DNA of 64,000 nucleotides, from assembly GCA_006386115.1 (NCBI GenBank), contig VFIW01000093.1, positions 1-64,000 on the forward strand. Reading direction: 5' to 3'. The DNA comes from Globisporangium splendens. Lineage: Eukaryota; Oomycota; Peronosporomycetes; Pythiales; Pythiaceae. This document shows, piece after piece, positions 21,857-31,358 of the stretch. Within the stretch, counting starts at the first letter, position 1. Each line of letters starts with the position of its first letter. The notes beneath the pieces are model-generated. The model had not been told where the DNA came from, searched no databases, and saw nothing but the letters and a program-made list of their open reading frames with translations. The position numbers and the translations under genes were made by a program.

Positions 21857-22213
21857 GTGGCGCCCTACTTCGCTTCAGCATCGGTGGTTGCACCAGATGC
21901 GATGGTTCAGATGGTTCACGCGAACGCATCGTCTTTGGGGGCGCTACAGCAAGACGCCCGTATCCTTCGCCAGCAATATCTGGACGAAACCTCGCTGTTG
22001 AAGCAGAGGGTGACAGCGCTTGAGACGGAGCTGAAGGAAGCTCGCCAGATGCTGGAGGAGTACCATGTCCGCGGGAAGCACTTCCGCGCGAGGTACGCTC
22101 CGCGAGTGAAGACGCTTTGGGAGAGGCACAACGCGCTCGTGTCTCGATGGGCGGCGTCTGAGCCCCCTGATGAGACCGACGTTCTCCCGGACTGGGATAA
22201 GAATCCACAGTAG
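21857..22213 (+). other. antisense ORF with coiled-coil character opposite the chromodomain linker
   Basis: 118 codons with no ATG at the start (GTG). The product has regular heptads (ETSLLKQRVTALETELKEAR) and a charged, protein-like continuation (YAPRVKTLWERHNALVSRW). The minus strand here codes only a Ser/Pro/Arg-rich linker. Either strand could be the original coding sense. Not a confident gene. Confidence 0.35.
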
Positions 22214-22705
22214 CGTCATGGTAGCGCTTCAGCAAACCCACGTAGAACACGGGGTGCGTTGCCATTCTCGTTGGGAGATCGAGCTTGTAATTCAAGTCTC
22301 CAATCTTCTCCACAACAGTGTATGACCCGATGAATCGTGGCAACAACTTACTCCCGCTGGGGAGCGTTGTGACTGCATCGTTTGGTAGGTTTTTAATGCT
22401 TAAAAGCATTTTATCGCCCACACAAAACGTTTGTTTGTTCTTTCTACCCGATTTATCGGCGTAGAGCTTTTGCTTGTCTTGCGCAGCAGCTAGTTGGTCG
22501 CGTACGCGACGCAACAATGCTGCGCGCTCATCAACAAATTGCCGCGCTGCCGCGACGGCTTTGTCTTGCTTTTTCGTTGCTCTCGCAGCGCGTGCTGCAG
22601 AGAGGTCTATTTCTGCGCCGGTGTGTGACACTGCACGTCCTTCCTTTCGTGGCTGACGCTCGCATGAGCAGTCGCCTGATTCCGCCTGAGACTGGCTATT
22701 TTTAG

Positions 22706-22828
22706 CACGAGTAACGTAACTCGGTACCGTGGGAGAGCCATCTATAGACACACGAGTACCGCAACTCAGTACCGTGGGTGATCCATCTTTAGGGACACGT
22801 GTACCGTAACTCAGTACCGTGCCCGACA
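22706..22828 (-). repeat. 45-bp tandem repeat inside pol
   Basis: Three copies starting at 22706, 22751 and 22796, the last partial. They encode a 15-residue repeat (consensus about GTRVxxDGSPTVLSY) between the integrase core and its C-terminal part. Units differ by a few substitutions. Confidence 0.85.
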
Positions 22829-24456
22829 TGTCAATACTCTGCGTGCTGTCCGGTAAGACCGTGACAGATTCGGAACGCGATCGCACAGGCGGCGCATCGC
22901 GCGCGTCCACGTGAGCGGTCGACACCACGTCCGGTGACGGAGATCGCGCGCTCGCATCGAGCGCAGCGAGTTGCCCTCCTACCGCAGAACGTTCGACGCC
23001 CTCGAACAGAGTGACGGGTACGCGCGGGTGCCGCAGCGAGTTAAAGTAGAACGGAGTCACGGCCGTAGAGGCGTGCTCGCTGCTATTTATAGCAAACTCG
23101 GCGTACGGCAGCCAGCGGCTCCAGTCGCGGGGATGGTCGACAGCGATGCTGCGAAGAATATCCTCGACGACACGGTTCACGCGCTCAGTTTGCCCGTCTG
23201 TCTCGGGGTGATCGGCAGTGGACAACGCCAGATCTGTGCCGAGCAGGCGAAAGAGTTCGCGCCAAAAGGCAGCGGTAAAACGCGGGTCCCGGTCTGATAC
23301 AATAGACTCGGGCAAGCCGTGATAGCGGAACACGTGCTCTAACAATAGGCACGCCGTCTCTTGCGCAGTGACATGCTTGCGCACGGGTGCAACGTGCACC
23401 ATTTTGCTCAGTCGGTCGACGAACACGACGACGCCTGTGTTGCGCGTCTTGTCTTCCGGGAAACCGAAGACGAAATCCATGCTGACCGACTTCCAGCAAT
23501 CTTGCGGAATCGGCAGCGGATGCAGCGGCGCTTTGTTCTTGCCCGCAGGCTTCACGCGCTGGCACTGTTCGCATGAGCGTACATAATTGGCCACCCATTT
23601 GTACTGGTGTGGCCACCAAAACACATTAGACACTTGCAAGAAGGTCTTTTCACGTCCGAGATGCCCACTCGCTGGTGCATCGTGAAACTCATGCAGGATC
23701 GAAAGTTTCAGATCCTGGTCATGCGGTACATACACACGTGGGTAATCGAAGTTGGACAGTCGATGCCACAACAACCCGTCGTGGTAACTAAACCGAGCAA
23801 GCTTTGACTCGAGTTTGGCAGGCAATGACTCTTTGGACGAGCCGTCAAAGTGAGCAAGCAACAAGCGACATTCATCGTCCTTTGGATAAAGCGACTGAAT
23901 ATTGTCCTTGAGCTTTGTTTGCACTCGACTGATGCTCAGATGCATGAGATCAGGAGTGCGCTCCAAACACAGGGCGTCAGAGCTGCTGTCAGCGCTCGAC
24001 TCGTAATCTGGACGGCGCGAGAGCGCGTCCGCCAGAACATTTTCCTTTCCCGGCTTGTATTCGACCCGAAAGTTGAACTCGGAGAAGAAAGCAAGCCATC
24101 GCGCCATTCGCTGCGATAAATGGGGGGAATTAATCGCGGTCCGCAAGGACGCGTGATCCGTGTACACAACGAACAGTGTCGCACCCAAAAGGTGGACCCT
24201 GAACTTCAAGAGGGCGTACTTGATCGCAAGCAGCTCCTTGTCGTGCACAGGGTAATTCTTTTCAGCTGCCTTAAGCAGTCTGCTTTGGTATGATACGACG
24301 CGCTCATGGCCGTCATCATCCTTCTGCATCAGCGCACAGCCGATTGCAAAATCGCTGGCATCGCACACGACACTGAAGGCTTTCGTGTGGTCCGGCAACG
24401 CCAGGACAGGAGCGCGAACGAGCGACTCCTTCACGTCAATGAATGCATTCATGACA

Positions 24457-26046
24457 TCATTCGTCCAGTCCCACTCGACATCCTTTTTCAAGAGATGCGT
24501 GAGCGGACGGACTCCTGCCGCATAGTTGTGGCTGTACTTGTGCAAGTAATTTGCCAAGCCACTTGCGCAAGTCCTTGACATTCTTTGGGATCGGCCAGTC
24601 GGCGATCGCCTTGATCTTCTCTGGGTCCGCGCGGACGCCAGCTTTGCCAACATAGCAGCCCAGGATCGGTATCTCTGAGGCGCCAAAGATGTATTTCTTC
24701 AGGTTGCAATACAGACTGTTGTCTCGCAAGCACTGAAACACTGAGCGCAAATGTCTCTTGTGCACGTCAACGGCACTGAGATCTCCTTCGGCACGACTGT
24801 GCACGAAGATGTCATCGAAATAGCTCGGTGCATACGCACGATGAGGACGCAGAAGATGCGTTACCGGACGATTGAACGTCGCTGGTGCATTCCTCAAACC
24901 TTGCGGCATAACGAGCCACTCCCACAGCATCCCGCTGGGTGTGCTTACTGCCGTCAAGGGAACGTCACTCTCTCGCATGAGGATCTGATAGAACCCATCC
25001 ATCAGATCCAGTGCGGAGAACACTGTCGAGCCACCCATGGAGTCGATCAAGACATCCTTCCTTGGGATCGGCGTTTGTGCCGGAATGGTGGCGGCGTTCA
25101 GCTTGTTGAAAGCGTGAACAATGCGCCAGCCACCAGTCGCTTTCCGCACACAAAACGTGGGTGAGCTATGTGGAGATTTGCTTTCTCTCACATGACCGGC
25201 GAGGGCTCGTTTCGCGAAGAACTCGTCGATAGCCTCAACCTGCTCGCGGGGCAGCGGCCATTGTCTGGTCACGCAATATTTGCTCCCAGGCTCGAGGTCG
25301 ATCTCGTGCCGTACGCCACGGTCAACGGGCAGGGCACTTGGCACTTTGTCGGGGAAGACATCTTTGAACTCCCACAACAAGTCAAAGTATGGACTGCCTT
25401 TCACGGCGTCCCAATCCTGAGCAGCAAACCGTTTCTGTTTGTCTGGCTCCAAAACACTCTCATCCGCAGTGGACGAGGTGCATAGTTCGCTACGCGTGAA
25501 CGCAGTCGGAACGACGATCTCGCGGATCTGATCACGCTCTAGATCCGCAAGAAAGAGCTCATAGCTCATTTCTTCGAGGGATACAATCGCCTCAGCGGTA
25601 CTCGGCAGCTCATGGAGCGCCGCAAATTCAGCGAAGAACACTTCGTCTGATGCGTTTGCTTCCGGACTGCGCTTCGCGCGTCTGAGGGCCACGTCAACGT
25701 GAGCGCGATCTATCGACGGATCCGAGATCCTGTCGAAGGCGCGCAGCGAAGCTGCAGCTGCATTGAAAGATGGGGCAATCGTGTGCGAGGCGGCCGTTTC
25801 CTCAGCAACAGATGCCAATGCACTGTCTCTCTCGCGAGCTGACAACTTGCGTCGCCCTCGTCGGTTGATGCAAACGCGCGACCTCGCGGTTCTGAGCTCC
25901 AGTACTGCACCGTCAGGGTGGTACGAGCTGGTTGACGCGTGTACACCTGTACTGTCGCTGTCACTTGCGGGGCTGGCTCGGGTGCTCTGGAGCCGCACAC
26001 TTGCGCACCAGTGTCCACGTCTGGACTTTCTGGCGCTTCCGCACAA
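24457..26046 (-). pseudogene. pol: element 1 reverse transcriptase part of pol
   Basis: Contains the gypsy RT core: VPSALPVDRGVRHEIDLEPG, KATGGWRIVHAFNKLN, FSALDLMDGFYQI, MPQGLRNAPATFNR and the catalytic YFDD in SYFDDIFVHS. The frame leaves the element near 24550, in LRKWLG. There 5 nt look deleted from a short CTTGG direct repeat, since ...LANYLHKY resumes in another frame. Its N-terminal boundary with the protease frame lies between about 25800 and 26040; that change looks mutational, because the corresponding region of element 2 is a single frame. Confidence 0.8.
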
Positions 26047-26680
26047 ACTGGGTTACCTACCGCAGTCGAACTCTTTGCTGGGCTCCCTGCCTCAGCGTGT
26101 CTTCTAGCTGGGCTCCCTGCCACAGCGTGTTCAAAGCTCGCATCCATTGCGTGGAAATTTTCCCGCAACCTTCGCTCTTCATCAGAGGAAGGGGTGGAGC
26201 TTCCGATTGTGCGTGCTCGCCAATCGATCCAAGGCTGATGTTTCGCCAGCCAAGGCATCCCTAGGATGAGGTCGTACCTCGACCCCATCGCTAGTACCAC
26301 GAACGTTTCTTTGCAGACAAAGTCGCAAAAACTGAAAGAGAGTTCGACTTGAATCCCTTCAGTGTGTACTGTCGACCCATCGGCCAGACGTACGATCATC
26401 TTCTCGCGCTTGCCACTGTGGACAAGTCGCTCATACGCTTGCAGACTCTGTTCCAGAGCTGCCTTCGAGACGAAGTTCTGTGACGCACCGCAGTCAACAA
26501 GAACCGTCATTTTCTTCTCATAGCCCTTCACATCGGCGCTATATACCAACATCTCACTCGGAGCCTTGTTGCCAAGAGCTCCTGGGACTAAGCTTCCCAT
26601 CTGCACGACTCTAGTAGTCGGCGACGCCGAAGCTATAGAGTCTGTCTCAGTAGAGCGTCCCGCTTCTACTGAGACATTCC
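25710..26680 (-). pseudogene. pro: element 1 aspartic protease region
   Basis: Lies in the -1 frame relative to gag, entered at the heptamer 26681-26687. It carries the retropepsin-like motif VLVDCGASQNFVSK, with DCGA where DTGA or DSGA is usual, and the second family block YDLILGMPWLAKHQPWIDW. After about residue 220 the frame becomes Pro/Ser/Ala-rich with a short repeat (AGSPAR/AGSPAK) and then diverges from the RT frame. Expressed only as a gag-pro fusion if frameshifting occurs. Confidence 0.75.
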
Positions 26681-26687
26681 GTTTCCC
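26643..26687 (-). promoter_or_regulatory. -1 programmed ribosomal frameshift signal (gag-pro, element 1)
   Basis: Gag codons read aaG GGA AAC, so GGGAAAC (26687-26681) is an X XXY YYZ heptamer in the correct phase. After GGAA, TGTCTCAGTAGA (26676-26665) pairs perfectly with TCTACTGAGACA (26654-26643) around a 10-nt loop that can form GCG/CGC. The gag stop TAG is inside the stem. The -1 frame is the protease frame. Confidence 0.85.
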
Positions 26688-27826
26688 TTTCTTGCCATAG
26701 CGGATCTGCCACCTCGGTGAGCGTGGTTGCCGCGCGGCGTTTGGTAGTCCCTCGCCTGATTTCCAGTGCGAGGAGCAGACTGCCTTGGAGCGGGACACTT
26801 CGACTGATAGTGTCCCCGCTTGCCACAATTAAAGCAGGTCACTTCGGCGCTGCTGAGATCCATTGGCGTCGGACCATGGAAGCGCCGCTCATTCGTGACT
26901 GCTCGGTGGCTGTGATGCGCACCGTTGTGACGGCCAGCGTTCCAATCAGGTCGGCTGACTCTGAACGATTGCTGCTCAACGAGCGCAATGCGGATCGCAT
27001 CTTCCATCGTGGCCGGCAAGCGTCGGTACAACTCCTGACGTGCTGGTCCACTGTTGAGGCCGTTGAGAAACGCAGGCACTTTCACAGACTCAGGCAAAGG
27101 ACTGGTCGTGATCGCCGCGCACAGGCTTCTCATCTCCTGGATGTATCGTTCCAGTGAGAGCTTCCCTTGTCTCAAGGAGAAGAAACGACCTTGCAACAGC
27201 ACTTCGTTGTTTGGAGGCTGATACATGGCGGTGATTCTCGCACGGAAAATATCCCACGTGTCGAATGCACACTCATCGGCGAGCAACGTCGAGAATGCCC
27301 ATTCCGACGCTCGACCGCGCAGGTTCGAGATGGCGTAAGACACCATCTGCTCGTTGCTGTCGATGAGCTGAGCCTTGGCGCAACGCTCCACGGCGAGCAG
27401 CCAGTGGATGAGCTTGTCGCCATCCGCACCATCGAATTTCGGAGCGTCGATCTTGACAGCTCTTGGGCGGGGAGTTTGGGACGCGGGTGTCTGAGGCGCA
27501 GAAGCCGCACTCGACAAAGACGTGGCTGCACCAGCAACCACAGATACCACTCGCTCGAGCGCTTCGCGCGACTCAGCAGCTGAGCGCAGCATCTCTGCGG
27601 TCAAGCTTGCGGTGGCTTGCATTTGTGCTTGCGCACTTCGTTCTCCTTCGAGGCGCTGAGCGTTCGAGAAGTTCTCGAACTGCTCGAGTCGAAAGATTTG
27701 CTGTTCCGGCGACGCCGAGAGCACGTCTAGGGCGACTTGGTCGCCTAGCGCTTGTGCCATTCGGGTCAGCACACTCCGGTGTTCAGCCGAGAGGTGCGGG
27801 AACTGCGCAGGGTCAACTGACGCCAT
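26666..27826 (-). CDS. gag: element 1 Gag with zinc knuckle
   Basis: 386 residues from the ATG at 27824-27826. It has a helical gag core (KFDGADGDKLIHWLLAVERCAKAQLI...ISNLRGRASEWAF, then YQPPNNEVLLQGRFFSLRQGKLSLERYIQEMRSL) and one CCHC zinc knuckle, CFNCGKRGHYQSKC. The stop at 26666-26668 lies inside the frameshift hairpin. Gag packages element RNA into cytosolic particles. The ORF is complete, so particles could in principle still form. Confidence 0.9.
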   Translation of the reverse strand: MASVDPAQFPHLSAEHRSVLTRMAQALGDQVALDVLSASPEQQIFRLEQFENFSNAQRLEGERSAQAQMQATASLTAEMLRSAAESREALERVVSVVAGAATSLSSAASAPQTPASQTPRPRAVKIDAPKFDGADGDKLIHWLLAVERCAKAQLIDSNEQMVSYAISNLRGRASEWAFSTLLADECAFDTWDIFRARITAMYQPPNNEVLLQGRFFSLRQGKLSLERYIQEMRSLCAAITTSPLPESVKVPAFLNGLNSGPARQELYRRLPATMEDAIRIALVEQQSFRVSRPDWNAGRHNGAHHSHRAVTNERRFHGPTPMDLSSAEVTCFNCGKRGHYQSKCPAPRQSAPRTGNQARDYQTPRGNHAHRGGRSAMARKGNGMSQ

Positions 27827-27879
27827 GATGAATCCTTGAGGAAGCGATTCAGGCAGTCACCTCTGCCGGGTCGTAGATT

Positions 27880-27896
27880 GACTACAAGTGCTACCA
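27880..27896 (-). other. primer binding site of element 1
   Basis: TGGTAGCACTTGTAGTC starts 2 nt inside the LTR end on the minus strand. The TGGT start is complementary to a tRNA CCA end. The same core, TGGTAGCACTT, follows the LTR of element 2. The first eight bases fit initiator tRNA-Met; the rest does not obviously. Confidence 0.6.
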
Positions 27897-27898
27897 GT

Positions 27899-28429
27899 TG
27901 TAACCAGACACTCCCGAGTTACGCAGCACGGTACGTGTGTGAGGAAGCGTATGCAACGCTTCTCTCAAGGACTCTCTTCCGAGAGCTGTTGCCTGCTTCC
28001 TGCAGTGCAACAATCGGTTACCTATAGGTCTCTATAGAGTAACCGTCGATAACCAAAGACTCAGTTGACGGTAAAAATGGAACTGTTTATTCGTTGGGGG
28101 TTGCCCTCTGCAGGACACCCTGAATTACCTTTATGTAACTATGAACAATAGCAATCTCAAGTGTAATTACTCCCCATGGGGCAATGAGTGGCTATGAAAG
28201 ACTAACGCTTGTTGTCTTATGTGATTGGATGAGATGCATGTTCAATTATATCCAATCGGAGGCGCCGTCACTCAGACTGGCTGTCGGCTCCACCGTGAAG
28301 GTTCGATCAAGTACTACGCAACCTCATTTTCGGCTAAACTTGGTGCCGTACTCTCGTACCGCAAGGTTCGGTTGGTTGTGTGCACAACACAAGTGGCGTA
28401 ACCATGTTACAGTGTAAACCCCGGTACGA
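27899..28429 (-). repeat. LTR (family 1), 5' LTR of element 1
   Basis: About 531 bp. The plus-strand start TGTAACC abuts the PBS spacer of element 1, so in element orientation this LTR ends there. The far end reads CCCCGGTACGA where the sister copy has CCCCGTTACA. It is an inverted copy of 30299-30839. The 5 bp after it (28430-28434, TCGGC) match the inverted flank of that sister copy. Confidence 0.85.
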
Positions 28430-30298
28430 TCGGCTGCCTGGCAGCAAGAGAGGTAATTTGGGCATATACATCTGTGGAAGATGTGTCTAATGAGAGTCAG
28501 GCGTGCGATGGCCCCTCACACTCAAATGACAAGCCCGTGAAGACCACTGGAGGTGGAGTAGTCAGGCGCCAGAAAAAGACTACTCCTGTAGCCAAGAGCG
28601 ATGAAGGGTTCCGCTCTGGCAGAAGGAGAGAAGACAAGAAGACCGACGAAGAAGAACGAAGATCTGCAAGCGTCCCTGATCAAGACACAAGAGAAGCAGA
28701 AGATGAAGTGAAGAAAGAAAAACAAGCCACTTCAAGCGAATATGTGAACGTCGTAGTCTACAATGAAGAAGGTGACAGCCAGATAGTGCGTCACGTACAA
28801 GTTGAAAATCCTCCAAGTCTGGCTCAAGAATTGATTTCCTTGCCGTTGATGAGCAAGAAGACGCTCAAGCGTAGCCTGGCGAAAGGCGAAATTTCGCAAA
28901 TTTGTGCGATCGTCGATGAAGCTGCCGACGATGTCATCAACACTGCGGAAGTGTTAGATGAGAAGACACGGAAGGAAAGGTTTGACGAGCAGTCGTGGGA
29001 CGCTCTAAAGACAAACCCCGTGTATGGACTTGTCAAGGAATATGCGGACATATTCCCAGACAAAGTGCCTGACGAATTGCCGCAAGACAGAGGCATTCGT
29101 CACGAGATAGACGTACTTCCGGGAACGAAGTACTGCATCACAAGGCAGTGGCCGCTACCGAAGGAACAAGTTGATGCAATCGATGAGTTCTTCGCGCAGC
29201 GACAGAAGGCTGGCCATGTGCGCGAGAGCAAGTCTCCGCACTGTAGTCTTGCCTTCTGTGTTAAGAAGGCCACAGGTGGTTGGCGTATTGTTCATGCATT
29301 CAACAAATTGAATGATGCGACCATACCTGCTCAGACCCCAGTTCCACGTAAGGATGTGATCCTTGATGGAATGGTTGGCAGCACTGTCTTTAGCGCGATC
29401 GATCTGAAAGATGGATTCTATCAGATTCGTATGCGTGAGAGCGATGCACCATTTACAGCAGTAAGCACCCCTAGTGGTATGCTGTGGGAGTGGATGGTGA
29501 TGCCACAAGGTCTGAAGAACGCGCCAGCAACTTTCAACAGAATCGTCACGAATGTACTTCGTCCATTGAGAGAGTTTGCACCGAGCTACTTTGACGATAT
29601 CTTCGTCCATAGTAAGGCTTTGGGAAAGAAGAAGGATGTTGATGTTCATCTTGAACATCTTCGTCAAGTTTTTCAGGTTATGCGTGAAAACAAATTATAC
29701 GCTAACTTGAAGGAATGCATCTTCTTCGCCCCTGAGATCCCTGTACTCGGTTGCTTTGTTGGCAAGAATGGCGTTCGAGCTGATCCTGAGAAAGTCAAGG
29801 CTATTGACGATTGGCCTATTCCTCAGGATGTCAAACAACTACGCCAGTGGTTGGGTTTGGCGAACTACCTGCACAAATACACACGCAATTACGCAGCACT
29901 AGTGCAACCTCTCACGAGTCTCTTGAAAAAGGACAATGAGTGGGAGTGGTCTGAGGAACATCAGGCAGCGTTTGCTGAAGTGAAGAAGAGCTTAAGAGAA
30001 GCTCCTGTCCTAGCTCTCGCAGATCATGAGAAGCCGTTCCATGTAGTCTGCGATGCGAGCGATTATGCCATCGGGTGTGCACTGATGCAACACGATGATG
30101 AGGGCAAAGAAAGAGTTGTGTCGTATTAATCACGACAACTCAGGCCCGCAGAAAGGAACTATCCGGTCCATGACAAAGAACTTTTGGCCATGAAGTATGT
30201 ATTGGCAAAGTTCCGAGTCTATTTGCTTGGTGAGGAGCAGTTCGCTATTTACACTGATCACGCATCACTGCGGACAGCTGTAAAGACGCCTCACCTAT
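28430..30298 (+). pseudogene. pol: element 2 RT-RNase H fragment, now in inverted orientation
   Basis: Plus-strand open frame from the LTR junction. A Lys/Glu-rich linker is followed by gypsy RT (RGIRHEIDVLPG, GGWRIVHAFNKLN, FSAIDLKDGFYQI, MPQGLKNAPATFNR, YFDD in SYFDDIFVHS) and RNase H (VVCDASDYAIGCALMQ). A TAA at 30127-30129 sits at the Gln of VVSYQSR in the sister element (CAA to TAA likely). The frame then continues through YTDHASLRTAVKTPHL and ends abruptly at the LTR at 30299. Integrase and everything after it are missing. The upstream frame joins without shift to the minus-strand protease ending at 30840 if the LTR is removed. Confidence 0.8.
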
Positions 30299-30839
30299 TG
30301 TAACGGGGTTACACTGTAACATGGTTACGCACTTGTGTTGTGCCACACAACCAAACCGAACCTTGTGGTACGTAGAGTACGCGCAACAAGTTTAAGACCG
30401 AACCATGAGGTTCGTCGTACTTGCTCGAACCTTCACGGTGGAGCCGGCAGCCAGTCTGAGTGACGGCGCCTCCGATTGGATATAATTGAACACGCATTTC
30501 ATCCAATCACATAAGACAACTAACGTTAGTCTTTCGTAGCCACTCATTGCCCCATGGGGAGTAATTACACTTGAGATTGCTATTGTTCATAGTTACATAA
30601 AGATAATCCAGGTTGTCCTGCAGAGGGCAACCTCCAACAAATAAACAGTTCCATTTTTACCGTTAACTAAAGCCTTTGGTTATCGCCGTTACTCTAATAG
30701 ATACCTATTAAGGTAAAACCGATTGTATTGCACTGCCGGAAGCAGGCAACCGCTCTCGGAACAGAGTCCTTGAGAGAAGCGCTGCATACGCTTCCTCACA
30801 CACGTACCGTGCTGCGTAACTCGGAAGTGTCCGGTTACA
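30299..30839 (+). repeat. LTR (family 1), inverted relative to 27899-28429
   Basis: About 541 bp from TGTAACGGGG to GGTTACA, with perfect terminal TGTAAC/GTTACA. It is the reverse-complement relative of the LTR at 27899-28429 and carries the same TATAGGTC-like, CCATGGGG and CACGTACCGTGCTGCG blocks. It interrupts element 2 exactly between its protease and the missing RT. Confidence 0.85.
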
Positions 30840-31351
30840 GCCGAGGTCTTCGTCGACTTGCTTGTCGATGCTGATCTCCTTCTTCTTCCAGTCAATGCTC
30901 GGTTGGTACCTTCTCAACCAGGGCATTCCCAGAATCAGATCAAACTTGTCATCGAGGTCGAGTGCTATAAACTCGCCTTCGCCTCGGAAATCGTCACATT
31001 CGATTGCCATACGCAACGTGCGCTTAGGCATCGTCACTTTCGATCCATTCGCCAAGCGAACGATTATTTCCTTGTTTGAGTTAGGCAGGTCCAAACCTTG
31101 CCTTCTCGCCACTTGTGTGCGGACAAAATTGTTCGACGCACCAGTGTCTACAAGAGCCCGTAGAGGTTCTGAGTAACCATCTACCTTAACCTTGTGGACT
31201 ATCAAGGCTGGCTCTTGCTCGACACGCTCACATCTGTTCGCGGAAACTTCATGTGCATTGCGCACATCGGGGCAAGAGTTCTGCGCTTCTGCGACATTCA
31301 CAGAACTCTTTGTTCGCCCAGTAGGGAGCCCCGCTCCTACTGGTCGTTCCC
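30840..31351 (-). pseudogene. pro: element 2 aspartic protease, cut by LTR insertion
   Basis: In the -1 frame from the gag heptamer at 31352-31358, through RERPVGAGLPTGRTKSSVN, the catalytic block ALVDTGASNNFV and the second block FDLILGMPWLRRYQPSIDW. The frame then runs straight into the LTR at 30839, so the native continuation into RT is broken here. DTGA is canonical, unlike element 1. Confidence 0.8.
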
Positions 31352-31358
31352 GTTTTTT
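31318..31358 (-). promoter_or_regulatory. -1 programmed ribosomal frameshift signal (gag-pro, element 2)
   Basis: Gag codons read ccA AAA AAC, so AAAAAAC (31358-31352) is an in-phase X XXY YYZ heptamer. After an 8-nt spacer, CCAGTAGGAGC (31343-31333) pairs with GCTCCCTACTGG (31329-31318; one bulged C) around a GGG loop. The gag TAG is in the stem. The -1 frame leads directly into the protease. Confidence 0.88.

Larger units (their letters stand above)
21639..24686 (-). pseudogene. pol: element 1 RNase H - integrase - chromodomain part of pol
   Basis: The real coding starts near 24555, where RT sequence in another frame hands over. RNase H is shown by VVCDASDFAIGCALMQ and YTDHASLRTAI. Integrase follows with an HHCC zinc site (HEFHDAPASGH...CEQCQ) and the DDE residues in SMDFVFGFP, IVSDRDPRF and TDGQTERVNRVVEDI. 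After a GPY-like region (DKMLLSI..LPRFIGSYTVVEKIGDLNYKLDLP) and a Ser/Pro/Arg-rich linker comes a C-terminal chromodomain (YHVERLLRVQRRKGNTHYLVKWRGYDVSQSSWEP), which targets chromoviral integration to marked chromatin. A three-unit 15-residue repeat sits between the integrase core and the C-terminal region. This part is open to its stop at 21639, but the upstream frame break separates it from RT. Confidence 0.85.
20773..28429 (-). mobile_element. Ty3/gypsy chromovirus-type LTR retrotransposon (element 1), defective
   Basis: Minus-strand order is LTR (28429-27899), PBS, gag, protease, RT, RNase H, integrase, chromodomain, rearranged 3' end, truncated LTR. Gag and protease are joined by a -1 frameshift signal. 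Pol has at least two disabling frame changes, one between protease and RT (around 25800-26040) and one near 24550. The 3' LTR is truncated and preceded by foreign sequence. It is therefore non-autonomous now. It lies against element 2, which it probably entered. Confidence 0.85.
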
